DNA from: CAYOXX01 sp964408025
Lineage (GTDB): Bacteria; Acidobacteriota; DATKUA01
Direction: 5' to 3'
Assembly: GCA_964408025.1 (NCBI GenBank)
Contig: CAYOXX010000021.1
Location: 1-44,334, forward strand
DNA: 44,334 nt
Under the pieces are notes generated by a model. It saw only the letters and a list, made by a program, of their open reading frames with translations. It was not told the DNA's origin and did no database searches. Shown piece by piece: positions 17,290-24,878 of this stretch. The first letter of the stretch is position 1, and each line of letters begins with the position of its first letter. The position numbers were made by a program, and so were the translations under genes.

Positions 17290-17475
17290 GGATAGATCCG
17301 CCAAAGGCGGACAAGCTCTCCTGTCTGTCACGGTAGGACAGTCCGCCGCGGCGGATTCCTGTCTGTCGTCGTGGCGAAAGCCTCGGCCGCCGGCGGATAT
17401 TATAATTGGGTTCTCGGCAGCCATTTCACTCGGCCTGTCATCACGAGAGAGCCCGCCGTGGCGGCCTGACGAAGC
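17290..17475. repeat. Cluster of short GC-rich inverted repeats after the Hdr operon
   Basis: TCCGCC-AAA-GGCGGA lies at 17297-17311. A larger near-palindrome built on TCCGCC-GC-GGCGGA with ACAG/CTGT flanks lies at about 17336-17363. A related CCGCCGTGGCGG is at about 17453-17464. The phrase TCCTGTCTGTC occurs twice between them. No T-tract follows, so intrinsic termination is uncertain. They look like REP-type extragenic palindromes at the operon end. The stretch 17234-17597 holds nothing else that I recognise. Confidence 0.55.
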
Positions 17476-17597
17476 AACCTTTTAGAGGGACCGCTTCCTG
17501 CTTGCTGCCGCAGGTATCGCAGCGGCAGCCTTGGAATTTGATATGCTCACAAAGGGACTGGAAACACCCAACGAAACTTAAGCAAGGACCGAACGTC

Positions 17598-17735
17598 ATG
17601 GTAAAAGAGCCCCATCTCAAATGCCTGCAATGCGGCCACGTATTCCAGGACGAGGCCCTCATGGGCGAGCCGATCAAAGAGCGCACCTGCCCCAAGTGCC
17701 GCAGCAACTCCGTCCGCCGCATCAAACCGAAGTGA
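17598..17735 (+). CDS. Small zinc-ribbon protein, 45 aa
   Basis: The ATG at 17598 follows CAAGGACCG and opens a 45-residue protein with two CxxC knuckles, CLQCGHVF and CPKCRSN, about 25 residues apart. It has a basic end, RRIKPK. The four Cys can bind one zinc. A longer frame extends upstream to 17406, but that part looks non-coding. Small stand-alone zinc ribbons of this kind serve as nucleic-acid or protein adaptors. No function is predictable. Confidence 0.65.
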   Translation: MVKEPHLKCLQCGHVFQDEALMGEPIKERTCPKCRSNSVRRIKPK

Positions 17736-18129
17736 GCCCCTGAACGTCGCACTACGCCCATATCGCTCCACACACTCCGCCTCTACGGACACGCTATAAC
17801 TGCTTGGTTGCGACCTGATGAGTCTTAGACGCTCCAACTAAGCTGACACTTCCCGTCGGGACAAATCCCCCGGAGGCACAATCAACTCCCCAAAGTATAG
17901 ATACTTCTTCCCCCCTCGCTGTCGCTATATATCGAAACGACCTTTCTTTCAACAAGATCTGATTTGTACTTATCAGCCCAAGGCAATGTATTGATAAAAT
18001 GTCTTCGTCCCATTACAATGTCTAAATCTAGAGTGGATGCCACGAAGGACGGGGCATTCTCTCATACTATTTGGATTGACTAACATTTACTGTATTGTTA
18101 TTAGTTTTAATTGGAACGATCTTTCAAAT
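17736..18129. other. Gene-free transition into an AT-rich island
   Basis: Base composition drops sharply from about 17.88 kb on, and the AT-rich part continues to about 19.55 kb. I see no gene or RNA here apart from a promoter-like sequence at 18076-18104 ahead of the next gene. Confidence 0.5.
18076..18104 (+). promoter_or_regulatory. Promoter-like sequence of the AT-rich gene
   Basis: TTGACT at 18076-18081, a 17-base spacer, and TATTAG at 18099-18104, ending 25 bases before the ATG at 18130. AT-rich DNA yields such matches by chance, so the call is tentative. Confidence 0.35.
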
Positions 18130-19494
18130 ATGAAAATGAATAGGGTATGTAGTTTTGAAATAAAAGACTTATGTTATAAGTGTCACAGGCCTGCCTGGAA
18201 GGATGATAATTATTGTTTGTTTCATAGTGAGCAGTATGATCTTAAGAGAGAAGATTTTGTTAAAGAGATTAAAGCTATTAAATCCAGCAATTCTAGTTTG
18301 CACAGAAAATATGAGAGGGAAGGCTTCAAAAACAGCGATTTTCTAGGTTTCAAATTTCCAGAGAATACAGCTCGCTTTGTAGGCTACGTATTTACAGAAG
18401 ACTTAAATTTTGATTATTCAATAATTAATGGTGATTTAGATCTTAACTATATTGCGATAAAAGGCGACTTGACCATTTCGAATAGCTTCATAAGTGGTAA
18501 TTTAAATCTGAAACAAGCAGAAATAGAGGGCTTATTATTACTTAATAAGTGTTTAAGTATAGCAGAAATAAATCTTACCACAGCACATGTCAATAAACAC
18601 ATATTCATAAGCAAGATACACAATTTGGGCAAGTTAATAATGGATGATCTATTGGTGAATGGTAATTTCAGCATTCTAGAGATTTCAACGACCGGTATGT
18701 CAGGCGATTTTAGTGCAAAAGATGAATTAATTATGGCCAACATAACTTTTAAAGACACTACAGGGAAAGGATATGCTGATATTAATTATAGCACAATTAA
18801 AGCTATAAAGCTAGTGAACACTGATTTTGGTAGAATTTCTTTTGTCGGAACACACATTGAATATGCCAGCATTGAAGATCCACATTTTGTTGAACCAGAC
18901 AAAAACAGCTGGTGGCTTTGGGACTCTTTACTTCTAGGAAGACCAAATAAAGCAATATATAATGAGCTAAGATCAAGGGATATTGTGAATTTTGGTCCAG
19001 ACACAACATATAAAGAAGCCGAATCGGTATATTTGAAACTTAAAACTTTATCACAAAATAACAATGACAAACAATTGGCGCGACTATTTAGGGCCGGGCA
19101 ATTAAACATGAAAATGTTGCAGAGAAAGAATTTATTTGAAGTCATTGCCTTGTTTTTATACCAATTTATCAGTGGATATGGTTTGAGATGGGTCAGGGCT
19201 CTAATATTTTGGCTGGTCTGTGTCTTTTCCTTTGCAACGTTTGCATATTGGGGTCAAGAAGCGGCCTATAAAGAGTATAATTCAGACTTGAAAGTATTTG
19301 AGTATCAAAAAGATGAAGAGTTAGACTACCTTGAAGCTCTTCGTCATTCGGTAGAAACATCAACAGTAATTCTGCAACCACATTTGTTGATAGAGAATGA
19401 AACAACGGATTTATATGAGGGCTTACAAAGGTTACTTAGTCCTTTATTGCTGCTGTTTTTCCTTCAGGCCGCAAAGCATAGACTTAGCGACTAA
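18130..19494 (+). CDS. Zinc-knuckle, pentapeptide-like repeat membrane protein in AT-rich DNA
   Basis: From the ATG at 18130 this is a 454-aa protein. Residues 5-35 have a C..(C)..C....C..H pattern (CYKCHRPAWKDDNYCLFH) seen at the front of many pentapeptide-repeat proteins. Residues about 75-250 form a series of short strands (LNFDYSIINGDLDLNYIAIKGDLTIS and similar), a degenerate pentapeptide-like beta-helix. Near the C-terminus are one or two hydrophobic segments around ALIFWLVCVFSFATFAYW and LLSPLLLLFFLQAA, with an acidic stretch between, so the end is membrane anchored. It resembles pentapeptide/ion-channel-type membrane proteins, but no selectivity filter is visible. Codon use and base composition differ strongly from every neighbour, which indicates horizontal acquisition. 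The function is unknown; a phage-defence role is possible but unsupported. Confidence 0.6.
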   Translation: MKMNRVCSFEIKDLCYKCHRPAWKDDNYCLFHSEQYDLKREDFVKEIKAIKSSNSSLHRKYEREGFKNSDFLGFKFPENTARFVGYVFTEDLNFDYSIINGDLDLNYIAIKGDLTISNSFISGNLNLKQAEIEGLLLLNKCLSIAEINLTTAHVNKHIFISKIHNLGKLIMDDLLVNGNFSILEISTTGMSGDFSAKDELIMANITFKDTTGKGYADINYSTIKAIKLVNTDFGRISFVGTHIEYASIEDPHFVEPDKNSWWLWDSLLLGRPNKAIYNELRSRDIVNFGPDTTYKEAESVYLKLKTLSQNNNDKQLARLFRAGQLNMKMLQRKNLFEVIALFLYQFISGYGLRWVRALIFWLVCVFSFATFAYWGQEAAYKEYNSDLKVFEYQKDEELDYLEALRHSVETSTVILQPHLLIENETTDLYEGLQRLLSPLLLLFFLQAAKHRLSD

Positions 19495-19664
19495 TCAGGA
19501 TAATCACTATACAAATCACATAGACAGAGCGAAACAATAGAGGGCGACGGCTTCACTTTATTCAAGAAGACAGAGAAGCAGATCGAGCGCATCAAGATAC
19601 ACTATTTCCTGGGGCCGGGCGAATAGCGCTGCCGCGATAACGTACGCACGCGCCGGGAACTGGA
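19495..19664. pseudogene. Possible C-terminal remnant of a replaced gene
   Basis: After the AT-rich gene the composition returns to that of the host. An in-frame stretch reads EGDGFTLFKKTEKQIERIKI and ends at TAG 19624-19626, with no start nearby. It may be the tail of a gene cut by insertion of the AT-rich island. The evidence is only coding-like composition and the sharp boundary. Confidence 0.25.
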
Positions 19665-20744
19665 ATGCTGAGCGAGCTGGAAAAACTGAAGATAGAGATA
19701 ATGAACCGCGGCATCACCGTCAGCGACGCCGCAAGGCAACACCTCGCCGGCGACGACGATGCCCCGCTCACCCTGGCCGAGTACGTGACCACCTCCGGCA
19801 TCCCGCTCGTGCTCGACGAGGAGATCTACGTTAACGCGCCGTTCATCGAATCGTTTTGCGGGCAAGCCAAGACCGTATTGAATTTCGACGGCGAGAGGCT
19901 TCTGCTCGAGCACGGCGGCAGGGCCCACGAGGTGCGCGCCTATCCGATTCCAGACTATCACAAGCAGAAGAACAAGGAGGGCATCGCCTACGACTGCTAC
20001 GTAGCCACCCACACCGACCGGGCGAGGCTATCGCCGATAGAGGGCTGCGCTTTCCGGTGCGCCTTCTGCGGTAGCCCGATTACTCATTCCTACCGCAAGA
20101 AGCCCGTCGGCCACCTCGCCGACGCCATGTTCACAGCGATCGCCGATGCGAAGATGCCGGCGCGGCACGTGATGATCAGCGGCGGGACGCCGCGGCCGGA
20201 AGATCGCGGCTACCTGGACTCCGTCTACGAGACGATCTGCCGGGAGTCGCCGCTCCCGGTGGGAATCATGCTAGCAGCGCGCGACGACCTGGACTACCCG
20301 CGAATCCTGAAGGAGTGGGGCGCCTCCGACCTGTCGATCAACATCGAGCTGTTCGGCGAGGAGGCGCGCAGAAGGTACGCCCCGCAGAAGCACGAGATCG
20401 GCTTCGAGCAGTACACGCGGTTCATCGAAAAGGCGGTCGACGTGTTCGGCCCGGGCAAAATCAGGTCGGCGATTCTGGTCGGCCTCGAGCCGGCGGATGA
20501 AACCCTGAAGGGGGTGCGCGCGCTGGCCGAGATCGGCTGCGATCCGATGCTCAGTCCGTTCCGCCCCTCGCCCCACACTGAGCTCAGGGACTTCCCGCCG
20601 CCGGGCGCCGAGCTGATGACGCGGGTTTACGAAGAGGCGTTCGAGATCACCGAAAGCCTCGGTGTCAAGTTGGCGCCCCGCTGCATCCCGTGCCAACACA
20701 ACACGCTTACCTTCCCCCGCGGCGAGGGGTACTTCTACCACTAG
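19665..20744 (+). CDS. Radical SAM protein of unknown substrate
   Basis: A 359-aa protein with the radical SAM cluster motif CAFRCAFC at residues 128-135 (Cys128, Cys132, Cys135), preceded by LSPIEG. The SAM-binding GGTPRPEDRG (GGE-like) follows, then the barrel strands MLAARDD, DLSINIELFGEE and LVGLEP. The Cys set binds a [4Fe-4S] cluster that cleaves SAM to a 5'-deoxyadenosyl radical. The N-terminal 125 residues form an extra domain. The C-terminal CIPCQHNTLTF holds two more Cys, too few for a full SPASM domain. It is followed after 78 bases by an ATCase-like carbamoyltransferase on the same strand, so the two may serve one pathway. I do not recognise the exact subfamily. Confidence 0.8.
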   Translation: MLSELEKLKIEIMNRGITVSDAARQHLAGDDDAPLTLAEYVTTSGIPLVLDEEIYVNAPFIESFCGQAKTVLNFDGERLLLEHGGRAHEVRAYPIPDYHKQKNKEGIAYDCYVATHTDRARLSPIEGCAFRCAFCGSPITHSYRKKPVGHLADAMFTAIADAKMPARHVMISGGTPRPEDRGYLDSVYETICRESPLPVGIMLAARDDLDYPRILKEWGASDLSINIELFGEEARRRYAPQKHEIGFEQYTRFIEKAVDVFGPGKIRSAILVGLEPADETLKGVRALAEIGCDPMLSPFRPSPHTELRDFPPPGAELMTRVYEEAFEITESLGVKLAPRCIPCQHNTLTFPRGEGYFYH

Positions 20745-20757
20745 CAGCCGCGCTGAA

Positions 20758-20777
20758 AGCTGCCGTGTGGGGCAGCT
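20758..20777 (+). terminator. Hairpin between the radical SAM and carbamoyltransferase genes
   Basis: AGCTGCC (20758-20764) and GGCAGCT (20771-20777) form a perfect 7-bp stem with a GTGTGG loop. No T-run follows, so it may be an mRNA-stabilising or Rho-related hairpin rather than an intrinsic terminator. Confidence 0.35.
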
Positions 20778-20822
20778 CTCCGACCTTGTCGGAAATGGTA
20801 AGCAACCTCGGGCATAAGGCCG

Positions 20823-21740
20823 ATGGCGAAACGGAAAGCTATCGATAGAGTTGGCTCTCTGGACGGGGAGGCTGTCGCTCGCATACTCTCGCTCGCCGAG
20901 AGAATTCAGGAATCGCCCGGCGACTACGCCCGCGCGCTGGAGCGCAGGACGCTGGCCCTGCTATTTATGCAGGAGTCGACCCGCACCCGCGTCGGCTTCA
21001 CCGTGGCGATGCACAAACTCGGCGGAACCACCGTGGAGGTAACGAAAAGCCGAACCCACTTCACGATGACGCAGGCGGAGAGCCTCGCCGATACGGTCCG
21101 CGTGGTGAGCGCCTACGCCGACGTCCTGGCGCTGAGGCACCCCGACGCGGGCGCCCTGGAGATAGCGATGGAGAATTGCGACGTGCCGCTGATCAACTGC
21201 GGCAACGGCACCGACGAGCACCCGACCCAGGCCCTCGTCGACGCCTTCGCCATCAAGAAGGCCTTCGGGGCGATCGAGAACCTTCGGGTTCAGATCGTGG
21301 GCGACCTGGCATCGATGCGTGCCGCCCACTCCCTCTTCATCCTGCTTACCCGTTTTCCGAAAGTGCGCGTCGAGCTCGTCTCCCCGCCCGAGAAAAGAAT
21401 GCCGCGCGGGTACCTCGAGACCGCCGGGCCGGGAAGCGCTTCGGTTATGGAGTCGGACACGTTCGATCCGGCTACAGCGGACGTCGTCTACATGGCCGGC
21501 TACCCACGGCGCGAGGCGGAATCCCGAGAAGGCGACGCCACCGGAGGCCGCTTCCTGCTGACCGTCGAGAAAGCGAAATCCATCAAGCCCGGAGCCGTAA
21601 TTCTCTCCCCCCTGCCGCGCATAGACGAGATCGAGCGCGGGGTAGACAGCCTGCCTCAGGCTCAATACTTCCGCCAGAGCGCGCGGGGCCTATTCGTCAG
21701 GATGGCCGTCCTGCTCTTCCTACTTGCAGACACGAAATAG
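20823..21740 (+). CDS. Aspartate-carbamoyltransferase-like enzyme with altered amino-acid site
   Basis: A 305-aa protein of the ATCase/OTCase family. Carbamoyl-phosphate residues are intact: S52-T-R-T-R, R105 in LRHP, HPTQ at 133-136, and the GDL..MRAAHS helix with the Arg matching E. coli R167. Overall it follows PyrB (LADT..V.S.YAD, PLPRIDEI..GVD..P.A.YF.Q). Several residues that hold L-aspartate in E. coli PyrB are changed. The place of Lys84 is Gln84, Ser80 is not retained, YMTRVQ (R229, Q231) reads YMAGYP, and HPLPR reads SPLPR. The enzyme should still bind carbamoyl phosphate but probably carbamoylates another amine. The location beside a radical SAM gene and away from pyr genes supports a special role. 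Assignment to the family is sure; the substrate is not. Confidence 0.75.
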   Translation: MAKRKAIDRVGSLDGEAVARILSLAERIQESPGDYARALERRTLALLFMQESTRTRVGFTVAMHKLGGTTVEVTKSRTHFTMTQAESLADTVRVVSAYADVLALRHPDAGALEIAMENCDVPLINCGNGTDEHPTQALVDAFAIKKAFGAIENLRVQIVGDLASMRAAHSLFILLTRFPKVRVELVSPPEKRMPRGYLETAGPGSASVMESDTFDPATADVVYMAGYPRREAESREGDATGGRFLLTVEKAKSIKPGAVILSPLPRIDEIERGVDSLPQAQYFRQSARGLFVRMAVLLFLLADTK

Positions 21741-22018
21741 CTTCCGAAAACCGCCGCGCACCAACACAATCTCCATACCACTTCGACAGGCATTCTTATC
21801 GTTCGCCGAAGCCGGAGCGCATTGACAAGAACGCGTGACGGCATAGCGGCGCTTTATCGCCGAGCCAGAAAGAAATGTTTGCCATCCGCTGAATCTCTTT
21901 TCCGTAATAACCGCTCTGCGGAGTTTTGTATTGCGGGAAGGAGTTCGCGACCTCGAGCGACAACCCAAACCGGGTCGCCGCACGATTCTCACACTCTTCA
22001 CGAAAAAAGGGAGTGCAG

Positions 22019-24151
22019 ATGAGTAGCGAAGAATTCTGGGCGCACTCGGAGAACGATCAGGGGCAACCGCACATCCTGCGCGATCACATCTTGGGAGTGG
22101 CGAGGCTGGCAAGAGATTTCGCGGGCAAGTTTGGCTTCGGCGACCTTGGACACCTAGTAGGGCTGTATCACGACCTCGGCAAGATCAGCCCAAAGTTCCA
22201 GGACTACCTGAGGGACCCCGATAGCAAGCGCGGAGGTGACCACAAGGGCCTCGGCGCTCTATTAGCGTCAGAACAGTTCCTGCCGCTGGCCTTTGCGATC
22301 GCTGGGCACCATGGGGGCATCGGAGACACCGAATACGTCAAGAGCATGATTAGAGATTCCGACTCATCGCTACTCCTGAAGGCTCGGGAAATTGTACGCG
22401 AAATAGTTCCAGAAGCAGCGCCGTCCGGACCTACCGGCGATGAATGGTTGAAGAATCGAATGAAAGTGGAGTTCTTCATCCGCATGCTGTTTTCGGCCCT
22501 CGTCGATGCAGATTTCCTCGACACAGAAGAGCACTTCAAACCGGAGAAGCGGGCCGCCAGGGCTAGGGAATATGGCCTCCAAGCGCTCTGGAAAGAGCTC
22601 GAGAGATCCCAAGATGAGATGTCGGGTAGAGATTCCAGTCCGGTTAATCTAGAGCGCCACAGGATATATCTAGCATGTTTGGAGAAAGCCGAAAGCGAAC
22701 AGGGATTCTTCCGCCTCACAGTGCCCACGGGCGGCGGCAAGACGCGTTCCGCAATGGCCTTCGCTCTAAAACACGCACTGCGCCACGGACTCGATCGCGT
22801 GATCATGGCCATCCCATACACCAGCATCACCGAGCAAACATCCGAAGTTTACAGAGGGATCTTTGGCGAGGATTACGTACTCGAGCACCACAGCGCGGCG
22901 GCCTGGCGTTCCGAAGACGACGAGAGGGGCGATGGCCTGTCGTGGTCGCGCCTGGCCTCGGAGAATTGGGACGCGCCGATCGTCGTCACGACCAACGTCC
23001 AGCTCTTCGAGAGCCTCCTCGGCAACAAACCGTCGTCCTGCCGCAAGCTGCACAACGTCGCCCGAAGCGTGGTTATCCTCGACGAGGTTCAGACCCTCCC
23101 CCTGGCGCTGCTCGATCCCACACTGGACGTACTGCGCCAGCTCGTAGAGCGCTACAAGGTTACAGTGGTCCTGTGCACGGCCACGCAGCCGGCCTTCGAG
23201 GTCAATCCAATCTTCGACGGCCTCCCGGGGATCACCGAGATCGTGCCGGATACCCACGGGATGTTCCAGCGGCTGTCGCGAGTTGACTATCGGTTCCCGG
23301 AAAAAGATGAGACCTGGGATTGGAGCAGCGTAGCTGATGAAATGCGCTCTGCAGAACAGGCTTTGGCGGTTGTGAACACCAAGGCCGACGCCCTCGCCCT
23401 CTTCGACGCCCTCGATGACGAGGACGCCCTCTATCTGACGACACAACTCTGTGGCGCCCATCGCAGGCAAGTTATAGCGGAGGTGAAGAGAAGGCTTGCC
23501 GAGGGCGAGCACTGCCGTCTGGTGTCGACCCAGGTTGTGGAGGCGGGGGTTGATATCGACTTCCCGCTGGTCATGCGCGCCATCGGTCCCCTGGACCGAA
23601 TCATCCAGTCTGCGGGTCGCTGCAACCGCGAGGGCAAGCTGGAGAAAGGTCGGGTCATCGTTTACCGCCCCGCGGAGGGAGGAATGCCCCGTGGCGAATA
23701 CCAGACAGGTTACGAGGCCACAGATATGCTTCTTCAGGAGCCCGTCTTCGATCCCGATGATCCCGCCACTGTCGATAAGTATTTCAGAAAACTTCTTAAA
23801 ACGGTGAAAACCGACAGGGATATTCAAGGTCTCAGGGAGCGGTTCAACTATCCCGAGGTTGCACAGAAGTACCGTCTGATTACGGAAAGCACCATTCCGG
23901 TGGTGGTCCGCTACAACGAAAAGGCCGATCCGCTCATCGAGTCGCTGAGATCGGTACACCCCAAGGACGCCAGAACAGTGATCAGAAAGCTCCAGCCATA
24001 CATCGTCAACGTCAACGAATACAAGCTTAGAAAAGCGGAGATTGCCCCGGCCGAAGAGATTTTTCCGGGTCTTTACCTATGGCTCGGGAATTATGACAAG
24101 AAAAGAGGTTTGGTCTGGGATCAACCTAACCCGGAAGAATTGGTTAGTTAG
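22019..24151 (+). CDS. cas3: Cas3 HD nuclease-helicase, type I-C
   Basis: The ATG at 22019 has AAAAGGGAG just upstream. An in-frame start at 21926 would add a stretch that does not fit the family. The 710-aa product has an N-terminal HD nuclease domain (RDHILGVARLA, YHDLGK near residue 50, AGHHGG). The SF2 helicase follows: Walker A PTGGGKTR near 236, DEVQ near 355, CTATQP, and motif VI QSAGRCNREG near 530. Cas3 is recruited by target-bound Cascade, nicks the displaced strand and degrades DNA while translocating 3' to 5'. Length and domain order are normal for type I-C. It is the first gene of the cas operon. About 280 bases upstream show no clear promoter. Confidence 0.93.
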   Translation: MSSEEFWAHSENDQGQPHILRDHILGVARLARDFAGKFGFGDLGHLVGLYHDLGKISPKFQDYLRDPDSKRGGDHKGLGALLASEQFLPLAFAIAGHHGGIGDTEYVKSMIRDSDSSLLLKAREIVREIVPEAAPSGPTGDEWLKNRMKVEFFIRMLFSALVDADFLDTEEHFKPEKRAARAREYGLQALWKELERSQDEMSGRDSSPVNLERHRIYLACLEKAESEQGFFRLTVPTGGGKTRSAMAFALKHALRHGLDRVIMAIPYTSITEQTSEVYRGIFGEDYVLEHHSAAAWRSEDDERGDGLSWSRLASENWDAPIVVTTNVQLFESLLGNKPSSCRKLHNVARSVVILDEVQTLPLALLDPTLDVLRQLVERYKVTVVLCTATQPAFEVNPIFDGLPGITEIVPDTHGMFQRLSRVDYRFPEKDETWDWSSVADEMRSAEQALAVVNTKADALALFDALDDEDALYLTTQLCGAHRRQVIAEVKRRLAEGEHCRLVSTQVVEAGVDIDFPLVMRAIGPLDRIIQSAGRCNREGKLEKGRVIVYRPAEGGMPRGEYQTGYEATDMLLQEPVFDPDDPATVDKYFRKLLKTVKTDRDIQGLRERFNYPEVAQKYRLITESTIPVVVRYNEKADPLIESLRSVHPKDARTVIRKLQPYIVNVNEYKLRKAEIAPAEEIFPGLYLWLGNYDKKRGLVWDQPNPEELVS

Positions 24152-24188
24152 GCACCTCAAACTAAACACATCATTCAAGGAGGTTACT

Positions 24189-24878
24189 ATGCAAAGACAA
24201 CCACCTCTCGAAGTTAAGATCTGGGGTGACTTCGCCTGCTTCACGCGGCCCGAGATGAAGGCCGAGCGGGCGAGCTACCCCGCCCCGACGCCGTCGGCGG
24301 CTCGAGGTGTTCTGGAAGCGATCTTCTGGAAGCCTCAGTTCCGATGGCGGGTCAAGGAGATCTGGGTACTCAAGCCGATCAGGTACCTGTCCATCCTGCG
24401 CAACGAGGTCCAGAGCAAGGCTTCGGACAGATCTGCCCTGCAGTGGCGGCATAAAGGGGGCGGCTACTTCGCTGCCAACGACCGCGCCCAGCGTAACTCC
24501 TTCATCCTGCGGGATGTCGCCTACCTCATCTTCGCCGACGTGGATGTGAAACCGGGTGTAGAAGAGAATCCCGCGAAGTTCCGAGACCAGTTTCGCCGCC
24601 GCGTCCAGCGAGGGCAGTTCTACCACTGTCCTTATCTCGGCTGCCGCGAGTTCGCCGCCGGATTCGGCCCCCGCGAGGAGCCGGACCGGCCCGAATCGAT
24701 CGACGAGGACCTGGGCAGCATGCTCTTCGACCTGGCTTATCGACACGACGAGAACGGTATAGGCCTGGGCGGCGAGCCGATCTTCTTCGACGCCAGGCTC
24801 GAAGGCGGCGTACTCAAGGTTCCTCAGGAACTTTACGACAGAACGGAGGGCAGCCATGCTCCTGCAACGGTTAGTTGA
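24189..24878 (+). CDS. cas5c: Cas5c (Cas5d) pre-crRNA endonuclease and Cascade subunit
   Basis: AGGAGGTTACT precedes the ATG at 24189, fixing the start. The 229-aa protein has the RAMP-type N-terminus (LEVKIWGDFACFTRPEMKAERASYP), PTPSAARGVLEAIFWKP, NDRAQRNSFILRDVAYLIF and PYLGCREFAAGF, all typical of Cas5c. In type I-C, which lacks Cas6, Cas5c cuts pre-crRNA in the repeat and then caps the 5' handle. The Lys-His pair that I expect in the NP.KH...F.RR region reads NPAKFRDQFRRR here (Lys130, Phe131), so the His appears replaced by Phe. It overlaps cas8c by 23 bases. Confidence 0.92.
   Translation: MQRQPPLEVKIWGDFACFTRPEMKAERASYPAPTPSAARGVLEAIFWKPQFRWRVKEIWVLKPIRYLSILRNEVQSKASDRSALQWRHKGGGYFAANDRAQRNSFILRDVAYLIFADVDVKPGVEENPAKFRDQFRRRVQRGQFYHCPYLGCREFAAGFGPREEPDRPESIDEDLGSMLFDLAYRHDENGIGLGGEPIFFDARLEGGVLKVPQELYDRTEGSHAPATVS

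Noticed and set aside
14636..17314. Very long open frame on the minus strand opposite the HdrA-MvhD gene
   Set aside because: It is antisense to a gene with clear homology. High GC keeps stops rare in this phase, and its translation is low-complexity Val/Ala/Asp/Gly text with no domain.
18130..19494. Potassium-channel assignment for the AT-rich membrane protein
   Set aside because: Related proteins can carry a channel domain, but I see no TxGYG-type selectivity filter here.
20823..21740. Calling the carbamoyltransferase pyrB
   Set aside because: Residues for L-aspartate binding are replaced, and no other pyrimidine genes are near.
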